Shown in pieces: positions 1 to 9,265 of a stretch of DNA of 64,000 nt. The notes beneath the pieces are model-generated. The model searched no databases, was not told the origin of the DNA, and was given only the letters and a program-made list of their open reading frames with translations. The position numbers and the translations under genes are program-made. Source of the stretch: Sphingobacterium allocomposti. Its GTDB lineage: Bacteria; Bacteroidota; Bacteroidia; Sphingobacteriales; Sphingobacteriaceae. How positions within the stretch are numbered: position 1 is the first letter of the stretch; each line of letters begins with the position of its first letter. The stretch is from positions 62,001-126,000 of the forward strand of contig NZ_VNHX01000007.1 of NCBI RefSeq assembly GCF_008124885.1, written 5' to 3'.

Positions 1-636
1 GACACCAGCAGTTTTTTCCTCTTCATCTAACACAGCCTCAGATGATGCTAGAGGTTCCAAAACCAAAGACGACACTTCAAGATCTGCGTTATCTACGCAG
101 CGTTTGATATTGCGGATATCGGTTACACGCCCCGAAATAATATGGAAGTTAGCCTCCACACGGCGACCCGCCATACCGATAGGTTCTTTAATACCGGGCT
201 CGTTGTCAATCGTAAATTCCTGCGGCAGCACATGGATGATCTCCTCTCCCGGAGGAAGCACGAGCTTGTACATGTCCGAAATCAGCTGTTCGACATCCAG
301 CCTGCCCACCTCATCGTAATCACGCTTAGTCAATATACCGCGGTGCTGAATACTTTTTATGTGCTGACCGGCAATCCCGACGTTGACGACTTTGATATCT
401 ACATTCGATTGCGATTCAGCAATGGAAACCGCCTCCCGGATGCTGCTTACTGTCTTTTGAATATTCGCAACGACGCCGCGGTTCACACCCGAAGATTCTG
501 CTTTACCTACACCCAACAGTTCAATCTTATTCGTACCGCTCCGACGACCGACTGTTACACAAATCTTTGTTGTACCGATATCCAATCCCACAATAATTGG
601 ATTCTCTTTTTCATTTTCTGCTAATCTTGGTTTCAT
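1..636 (-). CDS. ftsA: Cell division protein FtsA (N-terminal part, cut by window edge)
   Basis: The first 212 codons are present; the C-terminal half lies outside the window. FtsA is an actin-like ATPase that tethers FtsZ filaments to the membrane and recruits later division proteins. Reading from the ATG at 636, the protein has the actin-family phosphate-1 motif GLDIGTTK at residues 17-24, then a GVNRGVV segment, and a 1C subdomain region (VVNVGIAGQHIKS) typical of FtsA rather than MreB or DnaK. It follows ftsQ by about 36 bases in the same direction, as in other Bacteroidota dcw clusters, and ftsZ would be expected next. The identity is secure; only the length is unknown. Confidence 0.95.
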   Translation of the reverse strand, partial: MKPRLAENEKENPIIVGLDIGTTKICVTVGRRSGTNKIELLGVGKAESSGVNRGVVANIQKTVSSIREAVSIAESQSNVDIKVVNVGIAGQHIKSIQHRGILTKRDYDEVGRLDVEQLISDMYKLVLPPGEEIIHVLPQEFTIDNEPGIKEPIGMAGRRVEANFHIISGRVTDIRNIKRCVDNADLEVSSLVLEPLASSEAVLDEEEKTAGV

Positions 637-672
637 ATGCTGTGTATTTATTGCTGTATATTACTGTATTAC

Positions 673-1500
673 TTAATTCATTTTCATATTCATCTGTAAG
701 CTATCGAGCAGCCATCCCTCTTTGCGCTCACAGATAATCTGGTCGTCGTATTTTACATTTACCTTTTGATATGCCTCCGTCCCCACCTTAGGCAGAATAT
801 TCTTGTAAAACACGACTAATCTTTCCAACTTCTCCCCAAGCTTGTCTGCGTTGCCCAAGATCAGCTCCTGTGACCCTACACGTGGAACGATCTCAATGTC
901 CCGATTGCTGTTCACATAAAGCTGCACGATCTGGTTGCTCCATAAAGGATCACCCTTAACGTGCTCCACGATTTTCATCAAGTCCTTTACAAGCTTCGTC
1001 TGCACCGTATCGAGCGCGTTCTGGTATCCCTCCGCGATATTGCCGTTCGCTATCAGAACGTGCGGCACATATTTTAACGTGACGGGCACCTTTGCTCCCT
1101 TTGTATCTATGTAATATTCCTGCCCTACTTTATTTATGACCCGCAAGATCACTTCACGTTGCTGAACTGACACCTGCAGTACACCATCCATGTCGGCGTA
1201 TATCTCCGCTGCCGCAACATACGGCAGTTCCAGCAACGCCTTTTCTATCTTATCAATGGGGATGTCTTTCAGCGGCTTTCCTACCACCCGTCCGAATTTC
1301 GCCTTTACCAGATCCGAAATGTCGTGCTGGTCGATGAAGGCTTCCTTGCCTTGGATCATCACTTTCATGGATACGCATGCCTGCGTCACATCTTTCTTCT
1401 TCACGAGGCTCATTAACATACCCACACCGGCCAGCGCCACCAACCCCAGGCATACGTAGCCGACAATATTCCACGGTATGTTACGAATCGCTTTAAGCAT
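673..1500 (-). CDS. ftsQ: Cell division protein FtsQ/DivIB
   Basis: A bitopic membrane protein of 275 residues that links early and late divisome components. It has a short basic N-terminus (MLKAIRN), one membrane segment at about residues 9-29, then a POTRA-like region and an extracytoplasmic domain. I chose the ATG at 1500 because it overlaps the murC stop codon by 8 bases, the close coupling seen throughout this cluster. An in-frame start at 1554 would add 18 residues lying inside murC and is less likely. Sequence conservation of FtsQ is low, so the call rests on membrane topology, size and position between murC and ftsA. Confidence 0.88.
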   Translation of the reverse strand: MLKAIRNIPWNIVGYVCLGLVALAGVGMLMSLVKKKDVTQACVSMKVMIQGKEAFIDQHDISDLVKAKFGRVVGKPLKDIPIDKIEKALLELPYVAAAEIYADMDGVLQVSVQQREVILRVINKVGQEYYIDTKGAKVPVTLKYVPHVLIANGNIAEGYQNALDTVQTKLVKDLMKIVEHVKGDPLWSNQIVQLYVNSNRDIEIVPRVGSQELILGNADKLGEKLERLVVFYKNILPKVGTEAYQKVNVKYDDQIICERKEGWLLDSLQMNMKMN

Positions 1501-2851
1501 GCTCCATGATCTCTTTAAGCGGTTTAACCAACCTATCAATATCTCCGGCGCCAACGGTAACTACCAGCTCCGGACGCTCTGACCGGACAATTTCCAGCAC
1601 TTCCTCCGGAGAAACCAAGCGTTTCTTGGCCAGCTTTACCTTCTCTAACAACCATGCCGACGTCACGCCGTCAATTGGCAGCTCCCGGGCAGGGTAAATA
1701 TCCATTAGCAACAACTCGTCTGCAAACGCCAGCACCTCGGCAAAGCCGTCCACAAAATCGCGTGTCCGGCTGAAGAGATGCGGCTGGAAGACGACCGTCA
1801 ACTTCTTTGCTGGATACAGCTTCCGCATAGACGTCAGGAATGCACGCAACTCCTCAGGGTGGTGTGCGTAGTCGTCAATATAGATGGCATCCGGTTTCTT
1901 CACGATATACTCAAACCGCCGTTTAGCGCCGCGGAAGGAAGACAGCGCAGCCTTGATTTTCGAAGGCTCAATACCAAGCTTTAACGCCACGGTCACCGAT
2001 GCTATAGCATTCTCCACGTTGTGTAACCCCGGGATCCCGAGATGTATCGACGGGATCACCACGTCAGCAGAAACATAATCGAAGTAGAACGCTCCGTTTA
2101 CAATCTCGATATTCCGGGCATACGCGTCCGACTCTTCTTCTAAGGCATAGCTTACGGTACCACCGAACGGAAGCCCCTTTTTCACGATGGATACGCCTCC
2201 TTCTACCAACCGTCCTAGAAACAGCTGAAAGGATTCGACCAGATGGGTGGCATCCCCATAGATATCCAGATGATCCGCATCTGCCGATGTGACCACCGCA
2301 ATATTGGGATGCAACGTCAAGAAAGACCGATCGTACTCATCCGCCTCAACGACGACAACATTACTTTCGCCGTAAAGGACATTACTCTGATAGTTGGCGC
2401 TTATTCCGCCCAGAAAAGCCGAACAGTCGAAACCGGAGTCCTTTAAGATGTGCGCTATCATCGTCGACGTCGTCGTCTTTCCATGCGTACCGGCAACAGC
2501 GATGGTAAATCTACTGTCGCTGATGATCCCGAGCACTTCAGAACGTTTAAACAGCTTATTTCCTTTTTCCAATAGAAAATTTTTCAATGCCAGATCTTTT
2601 GGAACCGCAGGTGTAAAAATAAGCAAGGTCTCCGCCGAAGGTTCCTGATACTCCGCGGGCAGCAAAGCCACGTCATCCTGGTAGATGACATCAATGCCCT
2701 CATTGACCAGCGCCTGCGTCAAATCGGTCTCGGTTTTGTCGTACCCTTTTACCTCGCAGCCCAAGTGCTTAAAATAGCGAGCCAGCCCACTCATTCCTAT
2801 CCCGCCGATCCCAAGCAGGTAAACCCTCTTTATATGATCCAGATTCATCAT
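1493..2851 (-). CDS. murC: UDP-N-acetylmuramate--L-alanine ligase MurC
   Basis: Adds L-alanine to UDP-MurNAc, the first amino acid of the peptidoglycan stem peptide, using ATP in the cytoplasm. The 452-residue protein has the N-terminal Rossmann motif GIGGIGMSG (residues 14-22), the ATP-binding loop GTHGKTTT (121-128), and the Mur ligase central and C-terminal domains (for example DDYAHHPEE). Length is normal for the family. The start overlaps the murG stop in an ATGA arrangement, so the two are probably translationally coupled; a second ATG follows immediately and could also be used. Confidence 0.97.
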   Translation of the reverse strand: MMNLDHIKRVYLLGIGGIGMSGLARYFKHLGCEVKGYDKTETDLTQALVNEGIDVIYQDDVALLPAEYQEPSAETLLIFTPAVPKDLALKNFLLEKGNKLFKRSEVLGIISDSRFTIAVAGTHGKTTTSTMIAHILKDSGFDCSAFLGGISANYQSNVLYGESNVVVVEADEYDRSFLTLHPNIAVVTSADADHLDIYGDATHLVESFQLFLGRLVEGGVSIVKKGLPFGGTVSYALEEESDAYARNIEIVNGAFYFDYVSADVVIPSIHLGIPGLHNVENAIASVTVALKLGIEPSKIKAALSSFRGAKRRFEYIVKKPDAIYIDDYAHHPEELRAFLTSMRKLYPAKKLTVVFQPHLFSRTRDFVDGFAEVLAFADELLLMDIYPARELPIDGVTSAWLLEKVKLAKKRLVSPEEVLEIVRSERPELVVTVGAGDIDRLVKPLKEIMEHA

Positions 2852-3948
2852 CTATTAATTAACTTCAACACCTCTTTTGCAATCACCTCATCGGCATCCA
2901 GCATCGCCAGCGACTTGATCTGCGTGCCCAACTCTAAACACCGGCTTTCGTCAGCCAACAGGTCCAGCACCGTATCCACCAGCGTCGTGCGGGCACTTGT
3001 ATCCGTCACCAGAACGGCCGCCCGCTTGGCAACCAGCGCCTGCGCGTTTTTTGTCTGGTGGTCTTCTGCCACATTGGGCGAAGGCACCAGCACAACAGGC
3101 TTTCCTACCGCACACAACTCCGATATCGTCCCTGCACCGGCCCTGGAGATCACCAGATCTGCAGCAGCATATGCGTAGTCCATACGTTGCAGAAACGGCA
3201 ACAACACTACATTTTCTCCGAGTCTGCCATCCAAAGCCTGCTGCAGCCCCTCATAATAGTAGTTGCCACATTGCCAGATAACCTGAATATCTCGTTTCGA
3301 AAATTTTTCAAGCCCTTCCAGTATGCAGTCGTTTAGTGTCTTGGCCCCCAGGCTTCCTCCAGTTACCAGAATGGTCTTCTTCCCCTCCTTCAATCCAAAC
3401 GATGCCAAAGCTTCCCGCTCGCGGCCAGCTATCTCCACCGAAGACCGCCGGATAGGATTTCCTGTCAGCAACAACCGTTCCTTTGGAAAGAACTTATCCA
3501 TCCCTTCATACGCCACACATATTTTCTTCGCTTTCCTTCCGAGGCGTTTGTTCGTTACACCGGCGTAGGAATTCTGCTCCTGTATCAAGGTTGGAATACC
3601 CATGCCGGCTGCCATCATCAATAGCGGCCCCGATGCATAGCCCCCTACTCCAACAGCCACGTCAGCGCGGAAGCTGCGGATAACACGCCGGGCTTTTAAC
3701 AGGCTCCCCAACATCTTGATGGGAAGAGACAGATTTTTCATCAGAGATTTCCTGTTTATGCCCTGGATGTCTAAGCCGATGATCTCGTACCCCGCCGCAG
3801 GAACCCGATCCATCTCCATCCGTCCCTTGGCACCAACAAACAGAATTTCAATATCGGGCTCCAAACGGCGCAATGCATTTGCAATCGCAATCGCAGGAAA
3901 GATATGCCCTCCTGTTCCACCTCCACTGATGATGACCCGATGTGCCAT
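2848..3948 (-). CDS. murG: UDP-GlcNAc:lipid I N-acetylglucosaminyltransferase MurG
   Basis: Transfers GlcNAc to lipid I to make lipid II on the inner face of the membrane. The 366-residue protein starts MAHRVIISGGGTGGH; the glycine-rich loop GGGTGGH (9-15) is the MurG signature at the acceptor side, and the C-terminal half has the GT-B donor site motifs TGGSLGAK and GAGTISELCAVGKP. It lies between ftsW (16 bases upstream) and murC (4-base overlap) in the dcw operon. Confidence 0.97.
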   Translation of the reverse strand: MAHRVIISGGGTGGHIFPAIAIANALRRLEPDIEILFVGAKGRMEMDRVPAAGYEIIGLDIQGINRKSLMKNLSLPIKMLGSLLKARRVIRSFRADVAVGVGGYASGPLLMMAAGMGIPTLIQEQNSYAGVTNKRLGRKAKKICVAYEGMDKFFPKERLLLTGNPIRRSSVEIAGREREALASFGLKEGKKTILVTGGSLGAKTLNDCILEGLEKFSKRDIQVIWQCGNYYYEGLQQALDGRLGENVVLLPFLQRMDYAYAAADLVISRAGAGTISELCAVGKPVVLVPSPNVAEDHQTKNAQALVAKRAAVLVTDTSARTTLVDTVLDLLADESRCLELGTQIKSLAMLDADEVIAKEVLKLINR

Positions 3949-3964
3949 GACTGTACCTCTTTCT

Positions 3965-5161
3965 TTATATAGTTCCGACCACTACCTTATTAGGCTTTGG
4001 CCCTTCGTTTAACTCTTCTTTACCTTTCAGTTCCTCTATGTTTCTGCTAACACTGAGAATAATCCCCAGCGCGACACTCGTAAACAAAATCGACGTCCCT
4101 CCCATACTGACCAGGGGCAGCGGAACGCCCGTCACCGGCCCCAGTCCGACGGCTACCGCCATGTTGGCCAGCGCCTGAATCGTCAGGCTAAAGCCCAGTC
4201 CGGCAGCGAGGAAGGCACCAAATGCCCGCGGGCTCAATGTCACGATACGTATACACCGGTACATCAACGCGATATACAGGAACAACAGTATCGCGCCTCC
4301 AACGGTGCCGTACTCCTCGATAATAATCGCGAAAATAAAATCGGAGTACGGGTGCGGCAACAAGTTACGTCCCACACTATTTCCGGCGCCCTTTCCAAAT
4401 AGCTCGCCGGAAGCTATCGTCATTTTTGCCAGATTGGCCTGATAGTTTTTGTCTTCCTGAAACGGAACGTCGGCAGCCCCCGGTTCCTCCGTACGGAAAA
4501 AACCCTCAATGCGGCTCAGATAGGTCGCCCGCCGCGGACCAATTAAAATAACCAGTGCCAGAAGGAAGCCCCCACCCACACACACAATAGCTATCTGCTT
4601 AAAACTTATCCTCCCAATCAGCAACAGCAAGACACTTGTTCCGAACAACATCAATGCGGTAGACAAATTGGCCCAGGCAATCAAGATAAAAACGAGACAT
4701 ACCGCCCCCATGATTGGTACGAAAGACTTTTTAACATCTTTAATATCTTCCTGTTTACGCGACAGCATTCTAGCCAAAAAGGTAATTAGCGCCAGTTTGG
4801 CTAAATCGGACGTCTGAAAGGTCTGGTTGATGACCGGAATGGTCACCCACCGGCTGGCATCGTTAACCTTGTTACCGCCGATCAGCGTGAACAGCAATAA
4901 CGGGATCGTAATAATCATCAGCAATTTCGATATTCCTGCGTAGTAACGATAATCCAGTTTATGCGAAAGATACATTAACACGATGCCGATAGCTATGATG
5001 GAGAAATGCTTAAATAAATACAATTCCGTGCCCTTTCCTTCCTTATATGCCAACGTTCCTACCGAACTGTAAACGGCAAGCAACGACCAGCCGGATAGGA
5101 TGATCACTATGATCCAAATCCACTTGTCTCCCCTTAATTTACTAAAAATCTGATCCATCAT
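3965..5161 (-). CDS. ftsW: Peptidoglycan polymerase FtsW (SEDS family)
   Basis: A SEDS-family glycosyltransferase that polymerises lipid II at the septum together with the class B penicillin-binding protein encoded upstream (ftsI). The 398-residue protein has about ten hydrophobic segments and SEDS hallmarks such as HPYSDFIFAIIIEEYG and the C-terminal GVPLPLVSMGGTS. The position next to murG and murD in the division cluster favours FtsW over its elongation paralogue RodA. The start at 5161 (MMDQIF) leaves 16 bases after the murD stop. Confidence 0.95.
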   Translation of the reverse strand: MMDQIFSKLRGDKWIWIIVIILSGWSLLAVYSSVGTLAYKEGKGTELYLFKHFSIIAIGIVLMYLSHKLDYRYYAGISKLLMIITIPLLLFTLIGGNKVNDASRWVTIPVINQTFQTSDLAKLALITFLARMLSRKQEDIKDVKKSFVPIMGAVCLVFILIAWANLSTALMLFGTSVLLLLIGRISFKQIAIVCVGGGFLLALVILIGPRRATYLSRIEGFFRTEEPGAADVPFQEDKNYQANLAKMTIASGELFGKGAGNSVGRNLLPHPYSDFIFAIIIEEYGTVGGAILLFLYIALMYRCIRIVTLSPRAFGAFLAAGLGFSLTIQALANMAVAVGLGPVTGVPLPLVSMGGTSILFTSVALGIILSVSRNIEELKGKEELNEGPKPNKVVVGTI

Positions 5162-5177
5162 GGGTTCCCTCCTTGTA

Positions 5178-6551
5178 TTATAACGCCATCACCGCCTCTT
5201 TAAATTTGTCGCCACGTTCTTCATAATTTCTAAACCAATCGAAACTTGCACAGGCCGGAGACAACAGCACAGTATCGCCTTTTTTTGCCAGGTGCGACGC
5301 CATCTCAACGGCCTCCTGCATAGACGAGCTGTTGACAATGACATCTGTATCCTCTTCGAACGACTCGTGAATACGAACCGTATCTTTACCGATACACACG
5401 ATCGCTTTGACCTTGGCCTTCACAAGATCGCGCAGCATTTCATAGTCATTCCCTTTGTCCACTCCGCCCATGATCAGGATGATATCAGGCGAAAAGCTCT
5501 CCAAAGCATACCAAACCGAATTGACGTTCGTCGCTTTCGAATCGTTGATATAATTAACACCACCAATACAGGCCACATGTTCCAAACGGTGGGCAATATT
5601 GACGTACGACCCCATACTCTCCTTCATGGTCTGGTTACGCAATTCCTGAGCCTTTGCTATTAAGCCCGATGCCATATTGTTGTACACATTGTGTTTGCCC
5701 TGTAACGATAACTCTTCAATATTCATCGTAAATGTTTCTTTATTAGGTATGTTAATTACTATATTTCTATTACTATCCAGATAAGCTCCCGCCGCGACTT
5801 CATCTTGCTGTGAAAATGGCAGATGTAAAGCCTTCGTCGCAAACCGTTCCAGTCCTTTAGCCGTCTCCGGATCGTCCGCACAATAGATGAAGTAGTCGTT
5901 CTCCGTCTGATTTTGTATGATACGGAACTTAGACGCCACATACGCTTCCATACTGTGGTTATAGCGGTCCAGATGATCGGGCGTTATGTTCAGAATCACC
6001 GCAATGTCTGCACGGAACCGGTACATGTCGTCCAACATAAAACTTGATATCTCCAACACGTATACATCGAAATCCGAACGGGCAACCTGCCGCGCAAAGC
6101 TCTTCCCGATATTGCCTGCAAGCCCCACGTTTACGCCCCCCTGCTTCAACATGTAGTAGGTCAACATCGTCGTTGTCGACTTCCCGTTTGACCCCGTGAT
6201 ACAATACAGCCTGGCTTCCGTGTATTGAGCGGCGAACTCGATTTCCGAGATGACCGGTATTCCCATTTTTTTCAGCTGCTGCACCAGCGGAGCCTGTTCC
6301 GGAATTCCCGGACTCTTCACAACGATATCGGCCTTCAGGATTTTCGACTCCGTATGTTGCAGCTCCTCAAACACAATACCTTCGCTCTCCAGCTCCTTCC
6401 GGTAGCTCTCCCCAATGGCACCACGATCGGAAACAAACACCTCGAAGCCCTTTTCCTTACCCAGGACAGCAGCACCCACGCCGCTCTCTCCGGCGCCCAG
6501 AACAACAAGCAAACCTTGTTGAGGATAATATGTATGTGCTATATTGGGCAT
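5178..6551 (-). CDS. murD: UDP-N-acetylmuramoyl-L-alanine--D-glutamate ligase MurD
   Basis: Cytoplasmic ATP-dependent ligase adding D-glutamate to UDP-MurNAc-L-Ala. The 457-residue protein has an N-terminal nucleotide-binding fold (VVLGAGESGVGAA, about 16-28), the Mur ligase P-loop GSNGKSTT (120-127), an NITPDHLDRY segment in the central domain and the C-terminal SPACASFDWFRNYEERG motif typical of MurD. The start is one base from the mraY stop, consistent with coupling. Confidence 0.97.
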   Translation of the reverse strand: MPNIAHTYYPQQGLLVVLGAGESGVGAAVLGKEKGFEVFVSDRGAIGESYRKELESEGIVFEELQHTESKILKADIVVKSPGIPEQAPLVQQLKKMGIPVISEIEFAAQYTEARLYCITGSNGKSTTTMLTYYMLKQGGVNVGLAGNIGKSFARQVARSDFDVYVLEISSFMLDDMYRFRADIAVILNITPDHLDRYNHSMEAYVASKFRIIQNQTENDYFIYCADDPETAKGLERFATKALHLPFSQQDEVAAGAYLDSNRNIVINIPNKETFTMNIEELSLQGKHNVYNNMASGLIAKAQELRNQTMKESMGSYVNIAHRLEHVACIGGVNYINDSKATNVNSVWYALESFSPDIILIMGGVDKGNDYEMLRDLVKAKVKAIVCIGKDTVRIHESFEEDTDVIVNSSSMQEAVEMASHLAKKGDTVLLSPACASFDWFRNYEERGDKFKEAVMAL

Positions 6552-6552
6552 C

Positions 6553-7797
6553 TTATCGGGTTTTTAATGTTACAATCGTTACGATAGCCAGTATGATAGA
6601 CACGATAAAAAACCGCATGACGATCTTTGACTCGTGATATCCTTTCTTCTGATAATGGTGATGCAGCGGCGACATCAGAAATATACGGCGGCCTTCACCG
6701 TACTTTTTCTTTGTATACTTAAAGTACGAGACCTGCATGATCACCGACAGGTTCTCCAGTAGAAAAATACCGCACAGCACCGGAATCAATAGTTCTTTCC
6801 GGATAAGAATGGCAAATGCGGCGATGATCCCTCCGATAGCTAAGCTCCCCGTATCGCCCATGAACACCTGGGCCGGATACGCATTGTACCACAGGAAGCC
6901 GGTGCACGCCCCGACAAAAGCCCCCGCAAATATGACAAGCTCGCCCGAGTTGGGGATATACATGATATTCAGATAGTCGGAAAAGATCACGTTACCCGAG
7001 ACATATGCCAGGATGGCCAGCGTGATACCGATGATAGCTGACGTTCCCGTCGCCAGGCCGTCTATTCCATCCGTAATATTCGCACCATTGGAAACAGCAG
7101 TAACGATAAAGACGACAACTACCAGAAACACCAGAAAAGTAACGAGGTTTCCGTTTAAGCCAAACATACTCAACACCTTCGCATAATCAAACTCGTTGTT
7201 TTTATAGAAAGGAATATTGGTTTTCGTCGACTTTACATTTTCTGCATAATACCGTTCTCCCGTCTGCGTATCCGTCATTATTTGTACTGCCTTTGTCGAT
7301 GTTGGATTTTTCACTTCCTGGCGAACAACAATATCAGGGTGAAAATACATCGTAATCGCAATCAGTGTCCCAAGCCCAACCTGGCCTATCACCTTAAACC
7401 TGCCCGCCAGGCCTTCCTTATTTTTTTTAAAAACCTTAATATAATCATCTAAAAAGCCGATAGCGCCCATCCAGATCGTTGTTACGATAAGAACAATGAC
7501 ATATATATTCTCCAGCTTGGCAAACAAAAGCGTAGGAATAAGTATGCCGGCAATAATAATTAGCCCGCCCATCGTCGGCGTCCCCGCCTTCTGTTTTTCT
7601 CCGGCCAACCCCAGATCTCTTACCGTTTCGCCAACCTGTTTGTTATGCAGTGCCCGGATCAGACGGCTACCATAGACCGTCGTGATGATTAACGAAACAA
7701 TGACAGCCATTGCCGTTCTGAAGGAGATATACTGAAACAACCCTGCCCCCGGAATGTGCACGTAGTCTTGTAGCCAGTCAAATAGATAATATAACAT
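6553..7797 (-). CDS. mraY: Phospho-N-acetylmuramoyl-pentapeptide transferase MraY
   Basis: Integral membrane enzyme that moves phospho-MurNAc-pentapeptide onto undecaprenyl phosphate to make lipid I. Visible motifs are GTPTMGG (72-78), FLDDYIKV with the catalytic aspartates, [15 protein letters not shown], and the HHHYQKKG loop near the end. At 414 residues it is about 50 longer than the E. coli enzyme; the extra length is a polar, charged insert at roughly residues 155-210 between membrane segments, which I believe is usual for Bacteroidota MraY. It sits between murE and murD. Confidence 0.96.
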   Translation of the reverse strand: MLYYLFDWLQDYVHIPGAGLFQYISFRTAMAVIVSLIITTVYGSRLIRALHNKQVGETVRDLGLAGEKQKAGTPTMGGLIIIAGILIPTLLFAKLENIYVIVLIVTTIWMGAIGFLDDYIKVFKKNKEGLAGRFKVIGQVGLGTLIAITMYFHPDIVVRQEVKNPTSTKAVQIMTDTQTGERYYAENVKSTKTNIPFYKNNEFDYAKVLSMFGLNGNLVTFLVFLVVVVFIVTAVSNGANITDGIDGLATGTSAIIGITLAILAYVSGNVIFSDYLNIMYIPNSGELVIFAGAFVGACTGFLWYNAYPAQVFMGDTGSLAIGGIIAAFAILIRKELLIPVLCGIFLLENLSVIMQVSYFKYTKKKYGEGRRIFLMSPLHHHYQKKGYHESKIVMRFFIVSIILAIVTIVTLKTR

Positions 7798-7806
7798 TCG
7801 TTCTTT

Positions 7807-9261
7807 TTATTGTTCGTTAAAAGTCTGCTCCAGTACCTCCCTATCGTCAAAGTGATGTCGGACACCATTTATTTCCTGATATTTTTCGTGTCCCTTTCCG
7901 GCAACCAAAACAATGTCTCCCGGCTGCGCGAGATGACAGGCCGCCCGGATCGCTTCCCGTCTCTCAGCGATCGTAAATACGTTCTTTTTATCCTTAGCGT
8001 CCACACCGGCTTCCATATCGCGGATGATCGCCATCGGATCCTCGGTCCTGGGATTATCGGATGTGATAATCACTTTATCGCTTAACCGGACAGCCACGGC
8101 AGCCATTTCAGGCCGCTTCGTCTTATCGCGGTCTCCACCGCACCCTAACACGGTGATGATCTGCTGCTGCCCGCTCCGCAGGTCGCGGATAGTCGACAGC
8201 ACATTTTCAACGGCATCCGGCGTATGTGCGTAATCGACCACCCCCAAAACACCGTCCTTGCTACGCAACACTTCAAACCGGCCATCAGCACCTGTTATTG
8301 CACTCATCGCCGTTAAAACTTTCATGGTCTCCTGCTCCAGTAAAATCGCAGCACCGTATACGGCCAGCATATTGTACGCATTGAAGCCACCCACCAGCTT
8401 TACCCAGACATCATGCCCGTCGACATGCAACAGCATGCCATCAAAGTGGCTCTCCACGACCTTTGCCTTGAAGTCGGCCATATTCTTCAAGCCGTAGGTC
8501 TTTTTATGGGCAAACGTATTTTGCAACATAACCGCACCATTTTTGTCGTCCGCATTCGTCAGGGCAAATGCAAAGCGGTCTAAATCGTCGAAAAACTTCT
8601 TTTTGGCCTTTATATAATTATCGAATGTACCATGGAAATCCAAATGATCATGCGTGATATTCGTGAAGATACCACCTGCGAACCGCAGTCCTGCAATGCG
8701 TTGCTGCACAACAGCATGCGAGCTGACTTCCATAAAACAATAGTCGCACCCATCGTCTACCATCTCGCGGAGCAGGCTGTTCAATGCGATAGGGTCAGGC
8801 GTCGTATGCGTAGCCGGAAGCACTCTGCCACCGATCTTATTCTGAACAGTCGAGATCAGCCCCACATGGTATCCCAGATTTTCAAAAAGGTTAAAAAGCA
8901 ACGTCGCGATCGTCGTCTTACCGTTGGTACCTGTAACGCCGACCAGCTTTAGGTCTTTCGACGGATCCCCGTAAAAATTTGTAGCTAAAAGCCCTAGCAC
9001 ATACGAGGTGTCGTCGACGAGGACATATGTCACGCCTGTGTCGGTAGTTTCAGGCAGCACCTCGACCACCACCACGGCAGCTCCCTGCGATATAGCCGTA
9101 TCCAGGTACAGGTGCCCATCCGTATGAACGCCACGGACCGCCACAAATAAGCTATCCTGCGCCACCTTGCGCGAATCGAAACATATAGACAGCACATCAA
9201 CATCGAGTTCACCCTCAAGTTGCTGCACCGGAATTGCATGTAATAATTCTTTTAGCTTCAT
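7807..9261 (-). CDS. murE: UDP-MurNAc-tripeptide synthetase MurE (probably meso-diaminopimelate-adding)
   Basis: Adds the third residue of the stem peptide. The 484-residue protein carries the P-loop GTNGKTT (111-117), THDHLDFHG and DYAHTPDA motifs, and DNPR at 402-405. DNPR is the known specificity motif for meso-diaminopimelate, so the cell wall is predicted to be of the DAP type. The start lies 4 bases after the ftsI stop. No murF is seen in this cluster, so the ligase for the terminal D-Ala-D-Ala must be encoded elsewhere. Confidence 0.96.
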   Translation of the reverse strand: MKLKELLHAIPVQQLEGELDVDVLSICFDSRKVAQDSLFVAVRGVHTDGHLYLDTAISQGAAVVVVEVLPETTDTGVTYVLVDDTSYVLGLLATNFYGDPSKDLKLVGVTGTNGKTTIATLLFNLFENLGYHVGLISTVQNKIGGRVLPATHTTPDPIALNSLLREMVDDGCDYCFMEVSSHAVVQQRIAGLRFAGGIFTNITHDHLDFHGTFDNYIKAKKKFFDDLDRFAFALTNADDKNGAVMLQNTFAHKKTYGLKNMADFKAKVVESHFDGMLLHVDGHDVWVKLVGGFNAYNMLAVYGAAILLEQETMKVLTAMSAITGADGRFEVLRSKDGVLGVVDYAHTPDAVENVLSTIRDLRSGQQQIITVLGCGGDRDKTKRPEMAAVAVRLSDKVIITSDNPRTEDPMAIIRDMEAGVDAKDKKNVFTIAERREAIRAACHLAQPGDIVLVAGKGHEKYQEINGVRHHFDDREVLEQTFNEQ

Positions 9262-9265
9262 ATCT

